From: an uncultured Clostridia bacterium
GTDB lineage: Bacteria > Bacillota > Clostridia > Christensenellales > Borkfalkiaceae
DNA: 5,073 nucleotides
NCBI GenBank assembly: GCA_947176485.1
Contig: CAMWQS010000098.1
Coordinates: forward strand, 1-5,073
Reading direction: 5' to 3'
The notes below the pieces were generated by a model. The model saw only the letters and a program-made list of their open reading frames with translations, made no database searches and was not told the origin of the DNA. Positions within the stretch are counted from its first letter, which is position 1. The number at the start of each line of letters is the position of its first letter. Below, in pieces: positions 1 through 5,073 of this stretch. The position numbers and the translations under genes are program-made.

Positions 1-1073
1 AGTATAACTACCCGTGCCTGTTGGTACTGGGCTGCTTTGACGGTTTGCATCTCGGACATTCGGAGCTCTTGAAAAAGGCGAAACTTCAAGCCAAAATTAA
101 CGGGCTTGATTTAGGCGTCATGATGTTCACGAACGGTAAAGAGGGCAAGGACGGTAAGCAGCTGTACACCTTCGAAGAAAGGTTAAAATTCCTTGAAAGT
201 TTCAACGTTAAGTTTGTTCTTAAAATCGACTATACTGACGAATTCAAGAAAATCAAACCCATTGAATTCCTCAATTTCCTTGAAGAAAAGCTGAACGTCA
301 AAGCTTATATGAGCGGTAAGGACTTCCGTTTCGGCGAGGGTGCAAAGGGCAAGGTTTCCACCTTGAAGTCTTTTGCCGAGGACGAGGAAAACGGTGTTTG
401 GTTTATGCCCATCAAGGACTTTACTATTGACAACGAAAAGGTCAGCACCTCACACATAAAAGCACTTTTGGACGAAGGCAACGTCAAAAAGGCGGGCGAG
501 CTTCTCGGCAGAAATTACGCTATCTGCGGCACGGTAATTCACGGCGCGGATAGGGGCGCGAAGGTCGTCGGCTTCCCTACTATGAATATTGCCTACCCAG
601 TAAACAAACACGAAGTTAAAGAAGGTGTTTATACGGTCAAGTGTGCAATCGGTGAACACGTTTATTACGGCATAGCAAATTACGGCGGCCGTCCCACCTT
701 TGATGAAGTAGATAATCTTTTCGAGGTTTATCTTGACGGCTTCGAAGAAACTTATTACGGCGAAATTATCACCGTCGAGTTCTTAAATTATATTAGAGAA
801 ATTCAAAAGTTTGACAGTGCGGAAAGCTTAAACGCACAGCTTACCGAAGATATTCTTCACGCAAAAGAAGCGGCGGAAATAGCCGCAGCACAAGCGGCAG
901 CTGCACCCGTTGCACCTACGGCTGCACCAGCACCAGCTCCCGCACCCGTTGCGGAGCAAACTCCCACAGCAACCGAAGCAGTTACCGAGGCGGTTAAGCC
1001 TTCGGAAGAACCCAAAGCTGAAGACACGGACGAAAAAGATACTGAACCGACGGACGAGGCGGTAAGTGATTAA
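1..1073 (+). CDS. ribF: Bifunctional riboflavin kinase / FAD synthetase, 5' end cut by window edge
   Basis: RibF phosphorylates riboflavin to FMN and then adenylylates FMN to FAD in the cytoplasm. The reading frame is open from base 3 and no start lies in the window. The TTG at 21 falls inside the conserved LVLGCFDGLHLGH block, so roughly 15-20 N-terminal residues are probably missing. Counting from that TTG as residue 1, the adenylyltransferase domain shows HLGH (10-13), GKDFRFG (99-105) and VSTSHIK (141-147), the counterpart of the usual ISSTxIR motif. The flavokinase domain (about 165-280) shows GTVIHG, GFPTMN (184-189, usually GFPTAN), GVYTV, GRPTF and the likely catalytic Glu235 in FEVYL. 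The usual FxPHP segment is replaced by a sequence starting FTNGKEG. Typical family proteins end near residue 285, but this one continues for 70 low-complexity residues. The stop overlaps the next gene's start by 8 nt, so the two are probably co-transcribed and translationally coupled. Confidence 0.95.
   Translation, partial: YNYPCLLVLGCFDGLHLGHSELLKKAKLQAKINGLDLGVMMFTNGKEGKDGKQLYTFEERLKFLESFNVKFVLKIDYTDEFKKIKPIEFLNFLEEKLNVKAYMSGKDFRFGEGAKGKVSTLKSFAEDEENGVWFMPIKDFTIDNEKVSTSHIKALLDEGNVKKAGELLGRNYAICGTVIHGADRGAKVVGFPTMNIAYPVNKHEVKEGVYTVKCAIGEHVYYGIANYGGRPTFDEVDNLFEVYLDGFEETYYGEIITVEFLNYIREIQKFDSAESLNAQLTEDILHAKEAAEIAAAQAAAAPVAPTAAPAPAPAPVAEQTPTATEAVTEAVKPSEEPKAEDTDEKDTEPTDEAVSD
861..1070 (+). 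other. Low-complexity Ala/Pro then acidic C-terminal tail of RibF
   Basis: The last 70 codons of ribF encode a tail with three parts: an Ala-rich, probably helical start (KEAAEIAAAQAAAA), an alternating Ala-Pro stretch (APAPAPAPVA), and a Thr/Glu/Asp/Lys-rich acidic end. Nothing in it resembles a folded domain, membrane segment or sorting signal. The 11-nt string GCACCCGTTGC occurs at 903-913 and again at 942-952, 39 nt apart and in the same frame (encoding APVA), which hints that the tail grew by slippage or short duplication. The frame stays open and joins the kinase domain without a break. It is therefore a real extension of this protein rather than a separate gene. Confidence 0.85.
1056..1059 (+). 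promoter_or_regulatory. Shine-Dalgarno GAGG for the GTG-started TIM-barrel gene
   Basis: GAGG lies inside the last ribF codons, 6 nt before the GTG at 1066. Together with the conserved protein start MIKFGPSGN it supports GTG 1066 as the start, with an 8-nt overlap of the upstream stop. Confidence 0.6.
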
Positions 1074-1911
1074 ATTCGGTCCCAGCGGCAACTGCGAGAA
1101 GTTTTACGCCGCAGGCTATAAACACAGCGAACAGTCGGCTAAGTTCGTAAAGGATATGGGGCTTGACTGTTTCGAGTATTCCTTCGGCAAGGGCGTTATG
1201 CTGTCAGAGGGTAAAGCCGTAAGCATAGGCGCGGCTTTCAAAGAGCAAGGTATTGAAATAAGCGCACACGCGCCTTACTTTATCAACTTTGCAAACCCCG
1301 AGGACGAGGCGGCGCAAAAATCCTACGGCTACGTTTTGCAAAGCGCCAAGTTTATTAAGCTTATGGGCGGAGAAAGGGTGGTATTTCACCCCGCGGCACA
1401 AGGCAAAGCTACCCGTGAAGAAGCTGTTAACCGCACTTCCGATAGGCTGAAGGTTCTTCGCGACTATATCTATTTGAACGGCTACGAAGATTTGATGTTC
1501 TGCCCCGAAACTATGGGCAAGCTTGCACAGATAGGCACGCTTGAAGAAATAGTTAATTTCTGCAAAATAGATAAATGTTTTACGCCAGCAATTGATTTCG
1601 GACATATCAACGCCCGCGAGCAAGGCAGCTTAAAGACCGTTGCGGATTACAAATCACGCCTTGAATATATGATTTCGGAGCTCGGCTTTGATAGGGCGAA
1701 AAACTTCCACGTTCATTTTTCAAAGATTATGTACGGCGGCAAAGGGGAGATAAAGCACTTAACTTTCGAAGATACCGAGTACGGACCCGAGTTCGAGCCG
1801 CTCGCCGTCGCTTTAAAGGAATTGAAGTTGGAGCCGTATATCGTAAGCGAAAGTGCCGGCACGCAAGCCGACGACGCACTCACGATGAAACGGATTTACA
1901 ACAATATTTAG
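1066..1911 (+). CDS. Endonuclease IV-like (AP endonuclease family 2) TIM-barrel protein
   Basis: This 281-residue cytoplasmic protein belongs to the xylose-isomerase-like TIM-barrel superfamily and is closest in pattern to deoxyribonuclease IV (Nfo), which cuts DNA at abasic sites using three zinc ions. Candidate metal ligands appear in the expected order: His68 (SAHAP), His108 (VVFHPA), Glu148 (CPETMG), Asp177 and His180 (IDFGHI), His217 (HVHFS) and Glu262 (SESAG). The DxH pair that completes the third zinc site in classical Nfo, just before its GxGxIG motif, is not visible. Here HVHFS is followed by a short loop, GGKGEI, and then His231, which might substitute. The start is GTG at 1066, set by GAGG 6 nt upstream and by the family-like N-terminus MIKFGPSGN. 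The gene overlaps ribF by 8 nt. It could be a true AP endonuclease or a TIM-barrel enzyme with another substrate. The fold is confident, the DNA-repair role is not. Confidence 0.88.
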   Translation: MIKFGPSGNCEKFYAAGYKHSEQSAKFVKDMGLDCFEYSFGKGVMLSEGKAVSIGAAFKEQGIEISAHAPYFINFANPEDEAAQKSYGYVLQSAKFIKLMGGERVVFHPAAQGKATREEAVNRTSDRLKVLRDYIYLNGYEDLMFCPETMGKLAQIGTLEEIVNFCKIDKCFTPAIDFGHINAREQGSLKTVADYKSRLEYMISELGFDRAKNFHVHFSKIMYGGKGEIKHLTFEDTEYGPEFEPLAVALKELKLEPYIVSESAGTQADDALTMKRIYNNI

Positions 1912-1918
1912 CTTAAAG

Positions 1919-1947
1919 TTGACACACGCGTATATTTTTGGTAAAAT
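1919..1947 (+). promoter_or_regulatory. Near-consensus vegetative promoter driving the aminopeptidase P gene
   Basis: The -35 box is a perfect TTGACA (1919-1924). After a 17-nt spacer comes TAAAAT (1942-1947) as the -10 box, preceded by TG at 1939-1940, one base upstream of the box (an extended -10). This is the textbook sigma-A/sigma-70 layout. Standard spacing puts the transcription start 6-7 nt beyond the -10 box, at about 1951-1954, the last of which is the A of the downstream ATG. The -35 box starts 8 nt after the upstream gene's stop. No terminator is visible between them, so read-through from ribF is also possible. Confidence 0.82.
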
Positions 1948-1953
1948 ATCGGT

Positions 1954-3003
1954 ATGAAAGTAACCAATGCACAAAAAATTTTCAACGCTGTCGGCGCGCA
2001 AGCGGTATTGACCGAGCAAGCCGATTTAAGACAGTATCTGACGGGAATTTCTACCACGTTCGGGTACGTATTAAGCGATAAAAACGGCAATACTTTCTAT
2101 ACGGATTCCCGCTATTTAGAGGCTGCATCAGCCGCGCTTGACGGCACGGATATTAAAGTAAAACAGTTTCAAAGCCCGCTTGCAAACCTTTTAAAGGGCT
2201 ATAAAGAGGTAGCCGTTCCATTATCAAGGACAAGCTATCCCGAGTATAAGCGCCTTGAAGATTTGGGTTTGAAAATAGTCGACAGTGAAAAAGCGTTTAC
2301 CGACGCTATGTCAATAAAACAGCAGTACGAGCTTGATTTAATCAAAAAAGCTTGCGATGTAACGGACGACGCCTTCATTGCCCTTCTCGGCAGGATAAAG
2401 GAGGGTATGAGCGAGAACGAGGTCGCGGCAGAGCTTGAGTACCTTATGCGCAAATACGGCGCAAGCGGAACGAGTTTTGACACGATAGTTGCCTTCGGCA
2501 AAAATTCAAGCGTTCCCCATCACGAAACGGGTGAAACGAAGCTCAAATACGGCGATATTATCTTAATCGATTTCGGCTGTAAGGTCGGCGGATACTGTTC
2601 GGACTGCTCGCGCACTTTCCTTTTCGGCAGCGATAATAAACACGGCGACTTTATAAAAGCTTACGATCACGTTTTAAAAGCACATATGCTTGTAAAAGAG
2701 CAGGCTACGGACGGCATGACGGGGCGTGAAGCCGACGCTGTTGCGCGTAATTATCTTAAAAAATACGGTTTGGACAAGTATTTTACTCATTCTTTGGGTC
2801 ACGGGATAGGCGTAAACATACACGAATATCCTTATCTTTCACCTAAAGGTGAAAACATTCTTAAAAACGGTATGGTCTTTTCGGACGAACCCGGCGTTTA
2901 CTTCGAGGGCGACTTCGGAATAAGAATCGAGGACACCGTAACCTTAAAAGACGGTAAAGTTATAAGTCTTACAAATTCAAATAAAAATCTAACAGTAATA
3001 TAA
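1954..3003 (+). CDS. M24 family aminopeptidase P-like metallopeptidase (Xaa-Pro peptidase)
   Basis: The predicted enzyme removes the N-terminal residue from peptides whose second residue is proline, using two metal ions (usually Mn or Co) in the cytoplasm. At 349 residues it matches the short aminopeptidase P/prolidase type of Bacillota (YqhT/PapA-like). The N-terminal creatinase-like domain covers about 5-115 and the pita-bread catalytic domain about 125-349. All five metal ligands are visible: Asp206 (LIDFG), Asp217 (CSDCSRTF), His283 (LGHGIG), Glu312 (DEPGVY) and Glu326 (RIEDT). Likely substrate-binding histidines are His189 (VPHH) and His290 (NIHEYP). The ATG at 1954 leaves a normal N-terminal lead into YLTGI. 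No Shine-Dalgarno sequence precedes it, and the promoter spacing predicts a leaderless transcript. The gene ends 13 nt before efp, an arrangement also known in Bacillus. Aminopeptidase P and prolidase cannot be separated from motifs alone. Confidence 0.94.
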   Translation: MKVTNAQKIFNAVGAQAVLTEQADLRQYLTGISTTFGYVLSDKNGNTFYTDSRYLEAASAALDGTDIKVKQFQSPLANLLKGYKEVAVPLSRTSYPEYKRLEDLGLKIVDSEKAFTDAMSIKQQYELDLIKKACDVTDDAFIALLGRIKEGMSENEVAAELEYLMRKYGASGTSFDTIVAFGKNSSVPHHETGETKLKYGDIILIDFGCKVGGYCSDCSRTFLFGSDNKHGDFIKAYDHVLKAHMLVKEQATDGMTGREADAVARNYLKKYGLDKYFTHSLGHGIGVNIHEYPYLSPKGENILKNGMVFSDEPGVYFEGDFGIRIEDTVTLKDGKVISLTNSNKNLTVI

Positions 3004-3009
3004 AGGGAG
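3004..3009 (+). promoter_or_regulatory. Shine-Dalgarno AGGGAG for efp
   Basis: AGGGAG lies directly after the stop of the upstream gene and 7 nt before the ATG at 3017. This genome therefore does use Shine-Dalgarno signals, which makes their absence before the ATGs at 1954 and 4071 meaningful. Confidence 0.65.
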
Positions 3010-3016
3010 TTAAATT

Positions 3017-3592
3017 ATGGCATCAATTTTAGCAGGCGACATCAGAAAGGGTTCCACTTTCGAGTACAACGGTAAGGGCGTTTACACCGTAACCGAGTTC
3101 CAGCACGTAAAACCCGGTAAGGGCGCAGCTTTCGTAAGGGCTACGATTAAAAACGTCGTTACGGGACAAGTTCTCTCGGACATTACCTTCAACCCCACCG
3201 CAAAGCTTGAAACCGCGCAGGTTGAAACGAGAAAGATGTCCTATTCGTATACGGACGGTGAGTTTTACTATTTCATGGACCCCGACACCTTTGATATGAT
3301 TACCTTGAACCTTTCTCAAGTTGAGGACGCGCTCAAATATATCAAAGAGAACGACATGGTCACCGTTAAATCTTTGAACGGAAACGCATTCTCAGTTGAA
3401 CCCGAAAACTTCGTTGAACTTAAAATTACTGAGTGCGAGCCCGGCGTTAAGGGTAACACTGCAACCAACGCAATGAAGAACGCGGTAGTTGAAACTGGCG
3501 CAACCGTGCAAGTTCCTATGTTCGTAGAAGAAGGCGAAACCATAAGAATCGATACCCGCACGGGCGAGTATATGTCAAGAGTAGGAAAATAA
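3017..3592 (+). CDS. efp: Translation elongation factor P
   Basis: EF-P binds between the ribosomal P and E sites and helps form peptide bonds at consecutive prolines. The 191-residue product is close to the usual 185-190. It shows the KOW-like domain I (about 1-66) with the loop HVKPGKGAAF at 30-39. The tip lysine is Lys35, equivalent to the lysine modified in Escherichia coli and Bacillus subtilis. Two OB domains follow, with the usual signatures ELKITECEPGVKG, VPMFVEEGETIRIDTRTGEY and a C-terminal SRV. The loop has the same KPGKGAAF core as the Bacillus protein, so a Bacillus-like lysine modification is plausible, although no modifying enzyme is encoded here. The ATG at 3017 follows AGGGAG with 7-nt spacing. 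The stop TAA shares its last base with the ATG of dtd. The gene is probably transcribed with the upstream peptidase from the promoter at 1919-1947. Confidence 0.98.
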   Translation: MASILAGDIRKGSTFEYNGKGVYTVTEFQHVKPGKGAAFVRATIKNVVTGQVLSDITFNPTAKLETAQVETRKMSYSYTDGEFYYFMDPDTFDMITLNLSQVEDALKYIKENDMVTVKSLNGNAFSVEPENFVELKITECEPGVKGNTATNAMKNAVVETGATVQVPMFVEEGETIRIDTRTGEYMSRVGK

Positions 3593-4029
3593 TGCGTGCC
3601 GTAATTCAGCGTGTTAAAAAGACCACGCTGTCCGTTGACGGTAAATTAATTTCCGAAATTCCGTTCGGGCTTGCCGTTTACCTTGGCGTAAAGGTAGGCG
3701 ATACCGAAAAAAACGCGCAAGCTATGGCTAAAAAAATAGCCGCACTGCGCATTTTTGAGGACGAGAACGGCAAAATGAATTTATCCGTAAAAGAAGTAGG
3801 CGGTGAAATCTTGCTGATTTCCCAGTTTACTCTTTTAGGCGATTGCTCCCACGGCAACCGTCCCAGTTTTATTGAGGCTGAACGCCCCGAAAAGGCAAAT
3901 CCTCTTTACGAGTACACCGCCGCACTTTTGCGTGAAAGCGGCGTTACGGTAAAGCAAGGCGTGTTCGGCGCGGATATGAAAATCCAGCAATACAACGACG
4001 GTCCGGTAACTATTATTTACGAAACTTAA
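3592..4029 (+). CDS. dtd: D-aminoacyl-tRNA deacylase
   Basis: Dtd is a cytoplasmic homodimer that hydrolyses D-amino acids, and glycine wrongly attached to tRNA-Ala, from charged tRNA. The 145-residue product has the normal family length and begins with the typical MRAVIQRV. It carries the hallmark SQFTL motif (77-81, with Thr80) and the C-terminal NDGPVT motif (135-140), whose Gly137-Pro138 pair forms the chiral-proofreading cis-peptide across the dimer. FGADMK (125-130) is also typical. The start ATG overlaps the efp stop by one base (TAATG), with a weak AGGA at 3583-3586 placed 5 nt upstream, which suggests translational coupling. The gene is the last of the peptidase-efp-dtd cluster and is followed by a hairpin. 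No key residue is missing. Confidence 0.97.
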   Translation: MRAVIQRVKKTTLSVDGKLISEIPFGLAVYLGVKVGDTEKNAQAMAKKIAALRIFEDENGKMNLSVKEVGGEILLISQFTLLGDCSHGNRPSFIEAERPEKANPLYEYTAALLRESGVTVKQGVFGADMKIQQYNDGPVTIIYET

Positions 4030-4035
4030 AAAATT

Positions 4036-4057
4036 TAGGGCGAAAATATTCGCCCTA
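4036..4057 (+). terminator. Hairpin after dtd: possible terminator or leader element
   Basis: A perfect 9-bp stem (TAGGGCGAA at 4036-4044 with TTCGCCCTA at 4049-4057) closes a 4-nt AATA loop, beginning 7 nt after the dtd stop. On the plus strand the following TTAATCTATAAAA is a poor U-tract. On the minus strand the hairpin would be followed by AATTTTTT, a better one. It may end the peptidase-efp-dtd transcript weakly, stop antisense transcription, or lie in the leader of the next gene, whose ATG is only 13 nt downstream. Confidence 0.55.
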
Positions 4058-4070
4058 TTAATCTATAAAA

Positions 4071-4604
4071 ATGAATTTTTTCAAACATCTTAAAACGGTA
4101 ACGCGCCACCGCCGTGAGGTAAGAAAGTTGTGCTTTAAGTGCGGACTTATCCGCCAGGGACTTATGCACGACTTATCAAAATTCAGCCGTGCGGAATTTA
4201 AAGCGGGCGTAAAATATTATCAAGGTAACCGCAGCCCTCAAGCAAAGGAAAGGGAAGTCGTCGGTTATTCTGCCGCGTGGTTGCATCACAAGGGGAAGAA
4301 TAAGCACCACTTCGAGTATTGGACGGACAACGGCAAGGGCGGCAGCGTCTGCCCCGTTGAAATGCCGCCAAAGTACTTTGCGGAAATGATTTGCGATAGA
4401 ATTGCTGCAAGCAAAATCTACAAGGGCAAGGACTATAACGATGCGTGTCCGCTGGAATATTTTCTTTTCCGCAAAGATATTATCACTATGCATCCTAACA
4501 CTTCGGCAAGGCTGGAATATTTTTTAACTAAGCTTAGGGATGAGGGCGAGGAAGAAACCTTAAAAGAGCTTAAAAAATTCGTCAAAGAAAATAAGAAAAA
4601 GTAA
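4071..4604 (+). CDS. DUF5662-type His-rich protein, function unknown
   Basis: This 177-residue, apparently soluble protein has no signal peptide or membrane segment. Its conserved-looking core matches my recollection of the uncharacterised DUF5662 family of Bacillota. Candidate metal-binding positions are His13 (TRHRREV), the His33-Asp34 pair (LMHDLSKFS), His72-His73 and His79-His80 (LHHKGKNKHH), and Asp109 (MICDRIAASK). The order H, HD, H, H, D recalls HD-domain phosphohydrolases, but this is a resemblance and not proof of homology or activity. The C-terminus is a charged Lys/Glu-rich helix. The ATG at 4071 is the only sensible start: an in-frame TAA lies at 4059-4061, and the next Met is residue 32, inside the conserved core. 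No Shine-Dalgarno sequence is visible. The gene ends just before a strong hairpin and converges on the minus-strand gene. Confidence 0.88.
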   Translation: MNFFKHLKTVTRHRREVRKLCFKCGLIRQGLMHDLSKFSRAEFKAGVKYYQGNRSPQAKEREVVGYSAAWLHHKGKNKHHFEYWTDNGKGGSVCPVEMPPKYFAEMICDRIAASKIYKGKDYNDACPLEYFLFRKDIITMHPNTSARLEYFLTKLRDEGEEETLKELKKFVKENKKK

Positions 4605-4609
4605 ATAAG

Positions 4610-4635
4610 AGCCGTGCAGCAGTTGCTGCACGGCT
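4610..4635. terminator. Bidirectional terminator between convergent genes
   Basis: A GC-rich perfect 11-bp stem (AGCCGTGCAGC at 4610-4620 with GCTGCACGGCT at 4625-4635) closes a 4-nt AGTT loop. It lies 5 nt after the plus-strand stop and 6 nt before the end of the minus-strand gene. On the plus strand it is followed by TTTAAAATTA. On the minus strand the trailing sequence is CTTATTTACTTTTTC. Both are T-rich enough for it to serve both genes. Confidence 0.85.
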
Positions 4636-4641
4636 TTAAAA

Positions 4642-5073
4642 TTACTTCGTTCTTGCAATATGCACGTTGTCGTCTTTGCGGTTTCTAAGCTCCTTTACGG
4701 GGTGTTCCTTGTCTTGATAGCGGTAGTCTTGCCCAAGCCTTTCAATTGCTTTCTTAATAACGAGGTGAGAGGGTGTCTTTTCGGGGTCGGACATAAAGCT
4801 TTGATAGTCGAAATATCTGTGCTCGTCGGGTAATTTTTTAACTTCCTTATAAGTGTCAACCTTAACCGTGTTATCGGCGGTAAGGTTAATGGTTTCGGCA
4901 AGCACCTTTCTCACGTATTCCTTGTTTCCGCCAAGCTTCAAAAGCTGAGGGAACTCACCCGTGCCGCACACGCTTTCAAAAGTTTTGTTTTCATACTTCT
5001 TCAAAAGCTTTGCCGCAGTCTTTAAGTGAGAAACTTCCATCTTGAAGTGTTCCGCCCAAATCTTCTTTATATA
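4642..5073 (-). CDS. C-terminal part of an uncharacterised helical protein, possibly ferritin-like; 5' end beyond window
   Basis: I do not firmly recognise this gene. An ATG at 5040 gives 132 residues, but the frame stays open for 11 more codons to the window edge (reading YIKKIWAEHFK) and no Shine-Dalgarno sequence precedes the ATG. The true start is therefore probably outside the window, and at least 143 residues are encoded. The segment around the internal Met, WAEHFKMEVSHLKTAAKLL, looks like an amphipathic helix with an ExxH motif (Glu-Val-Ser-His). That motif is typical of one half of a ferritin-like di-iron site, and its partner half would lie in the missing N-terminus. Downstream come YVRKVL, a PSHLVIKKAIERLG helix, and a basic/charged end with DYRYQDKEHP. 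No signal peptide or membrane span is visible in this part. It converges on the DUF5662-type gene and shares its terminator. The coding call is sound; the ferritin-like assignment is tentative. Confidence 0.8.
   Translation of the reverse strand, partial: YIKKIWAEHFKMEVSHLKTAAKLLKKYENKTFESVCGTGEFPQLLKLGGNKEYVRKVLAETINLTADNTVKVDTYKEVKKLPDEHRYFDYQSFMSDPEKTPSHLVIKKAIERLGQDYRYQDKEHPVKELRNRKDDNVHIARTK

Noticed and set aside
21..23. TTG at 21 as the ribF start
   Set aside because: It lies within the conserved strand leading to the FDGxHxGH motif, the frame is open upstream to the window edge, and RibF proteins normally have additional residues before this point.
828..1091. Minus-strand Cys/Gly/Arg-rich open frame of 87 codons
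   Set aside because: It is the reverse complement of the Ala/Pro/Glu-rich ribF tail. GC-rich Ala and Pro codons keep the opposite frame open and give an artificial Cys/Gly/Arg composition, and the plus-strand gene is clearly real.
1204..1623. Minus-strand open frame of 139 codons opposite the TIM-barrel gene
   Set aside because: The plus-strand protein has its conserved metal ligands throughout this stretch. The minus frame has no recognisable motif or Shine-Dalgarno sequence, so it is a shadow.
1909..1920. Possible terminator after the TIM-barrel gene
   Set aside because: No inverted repeat followed by a T-run is present between 1880 and 1953; the gap is taken up by the promoter.
4056..4069. 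Possible -10 boxes TATTAA (4056) and TATAAA (4064) before the ATG at 4071
   Set aside because: Neither has an acceptable -35 box at 16-18 nt, and TATAAA would start transcription inside the gene. An AT-rich gap easily yields such matches.
4176..4493. Minus-strand open frames opposite the DUF5662-type gene
   Set aside because: The plus frame contains the conserved His/Asp core and fits between a hairpin and a terminator. The opposite frames lack family-like sequence.
4451..4523. 13-nt direct repeat GCTGGAATATTTT at 4451-4463 and 4511-4523
   Set aside because: Both copies are in frame and encode LEYFL. A single pair 60 nt apart within a coding region, without further similarity around it, is most simply chance or a short internal peptide repeat.

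Overview
The window looks like ordinary chromosomal housekeeping DNA from a member of the Bacillota, probably an uncultured or gut-type Clostridia lineage. This is inferred from protein character (a clostridial-style AP-endonuclease-like TIM-barrel protein, a DUF5662-type protein, and an aminopeptidase P gene next to efp as in Bacillus), moderate GC content and tightly packed genes. I see no prophage, IS element, CRISPR array, tRNA or rRNA, and no obvious new multi-gene system.

Layout. Positions 1-1073 hold the 3' part of ribF (flavokinase/FAD synthetase), which has an unusual Ala/Pro/acidic tail. It overlaps by 8 nt a gene for an endonuclease-IV-like TIM-barrel protein (1066-1911). A 42-nt gap carries a near-consensus vegetative promoter placed so that transcription should start at or within about 3 nt of the next ATG. 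That gene is an M24 aminopeptidase P-like enzyme (1954-3003), and it is followed without a real gap by efp (3017-3592) and dtd (3592-4029). A 9-bp hairpin separates dtd from a gene for a small His-rich DUF5662-type protein (4071-4604). A strong 11-bp hairpin then sits between that gene and a convergent minus-strand gene that runs off the right edge (4642 to beyond 5073). This last gene encodes a helical protein with an ExxH motif that may be ferritin-like.

How the genes fit together. The aminopeptidase P-efp-dtd cluster shares a translation and proline theme. M24 enzymes cut Xaa-Pro bonds, EF-P relieves ribosomes stalled on consecutive prolines, and Dtd removes D-amino acids from mischarged tRNA. 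RibF supplies FMN and FAD. The functional link between RibF and the TIM-barrel protein is unclear beyond shared transcription.

The points most worth a second look are the apparently leaderless aminopeptidase P transcript, the RibF tail together with changes in RibF's adenylyltransferase motifs, the altered third metal site of the endonuclease-IV-like protein, and the hairpin-led start without a Shine-Dalgarno sequence in front of the DUF5662-type gene.
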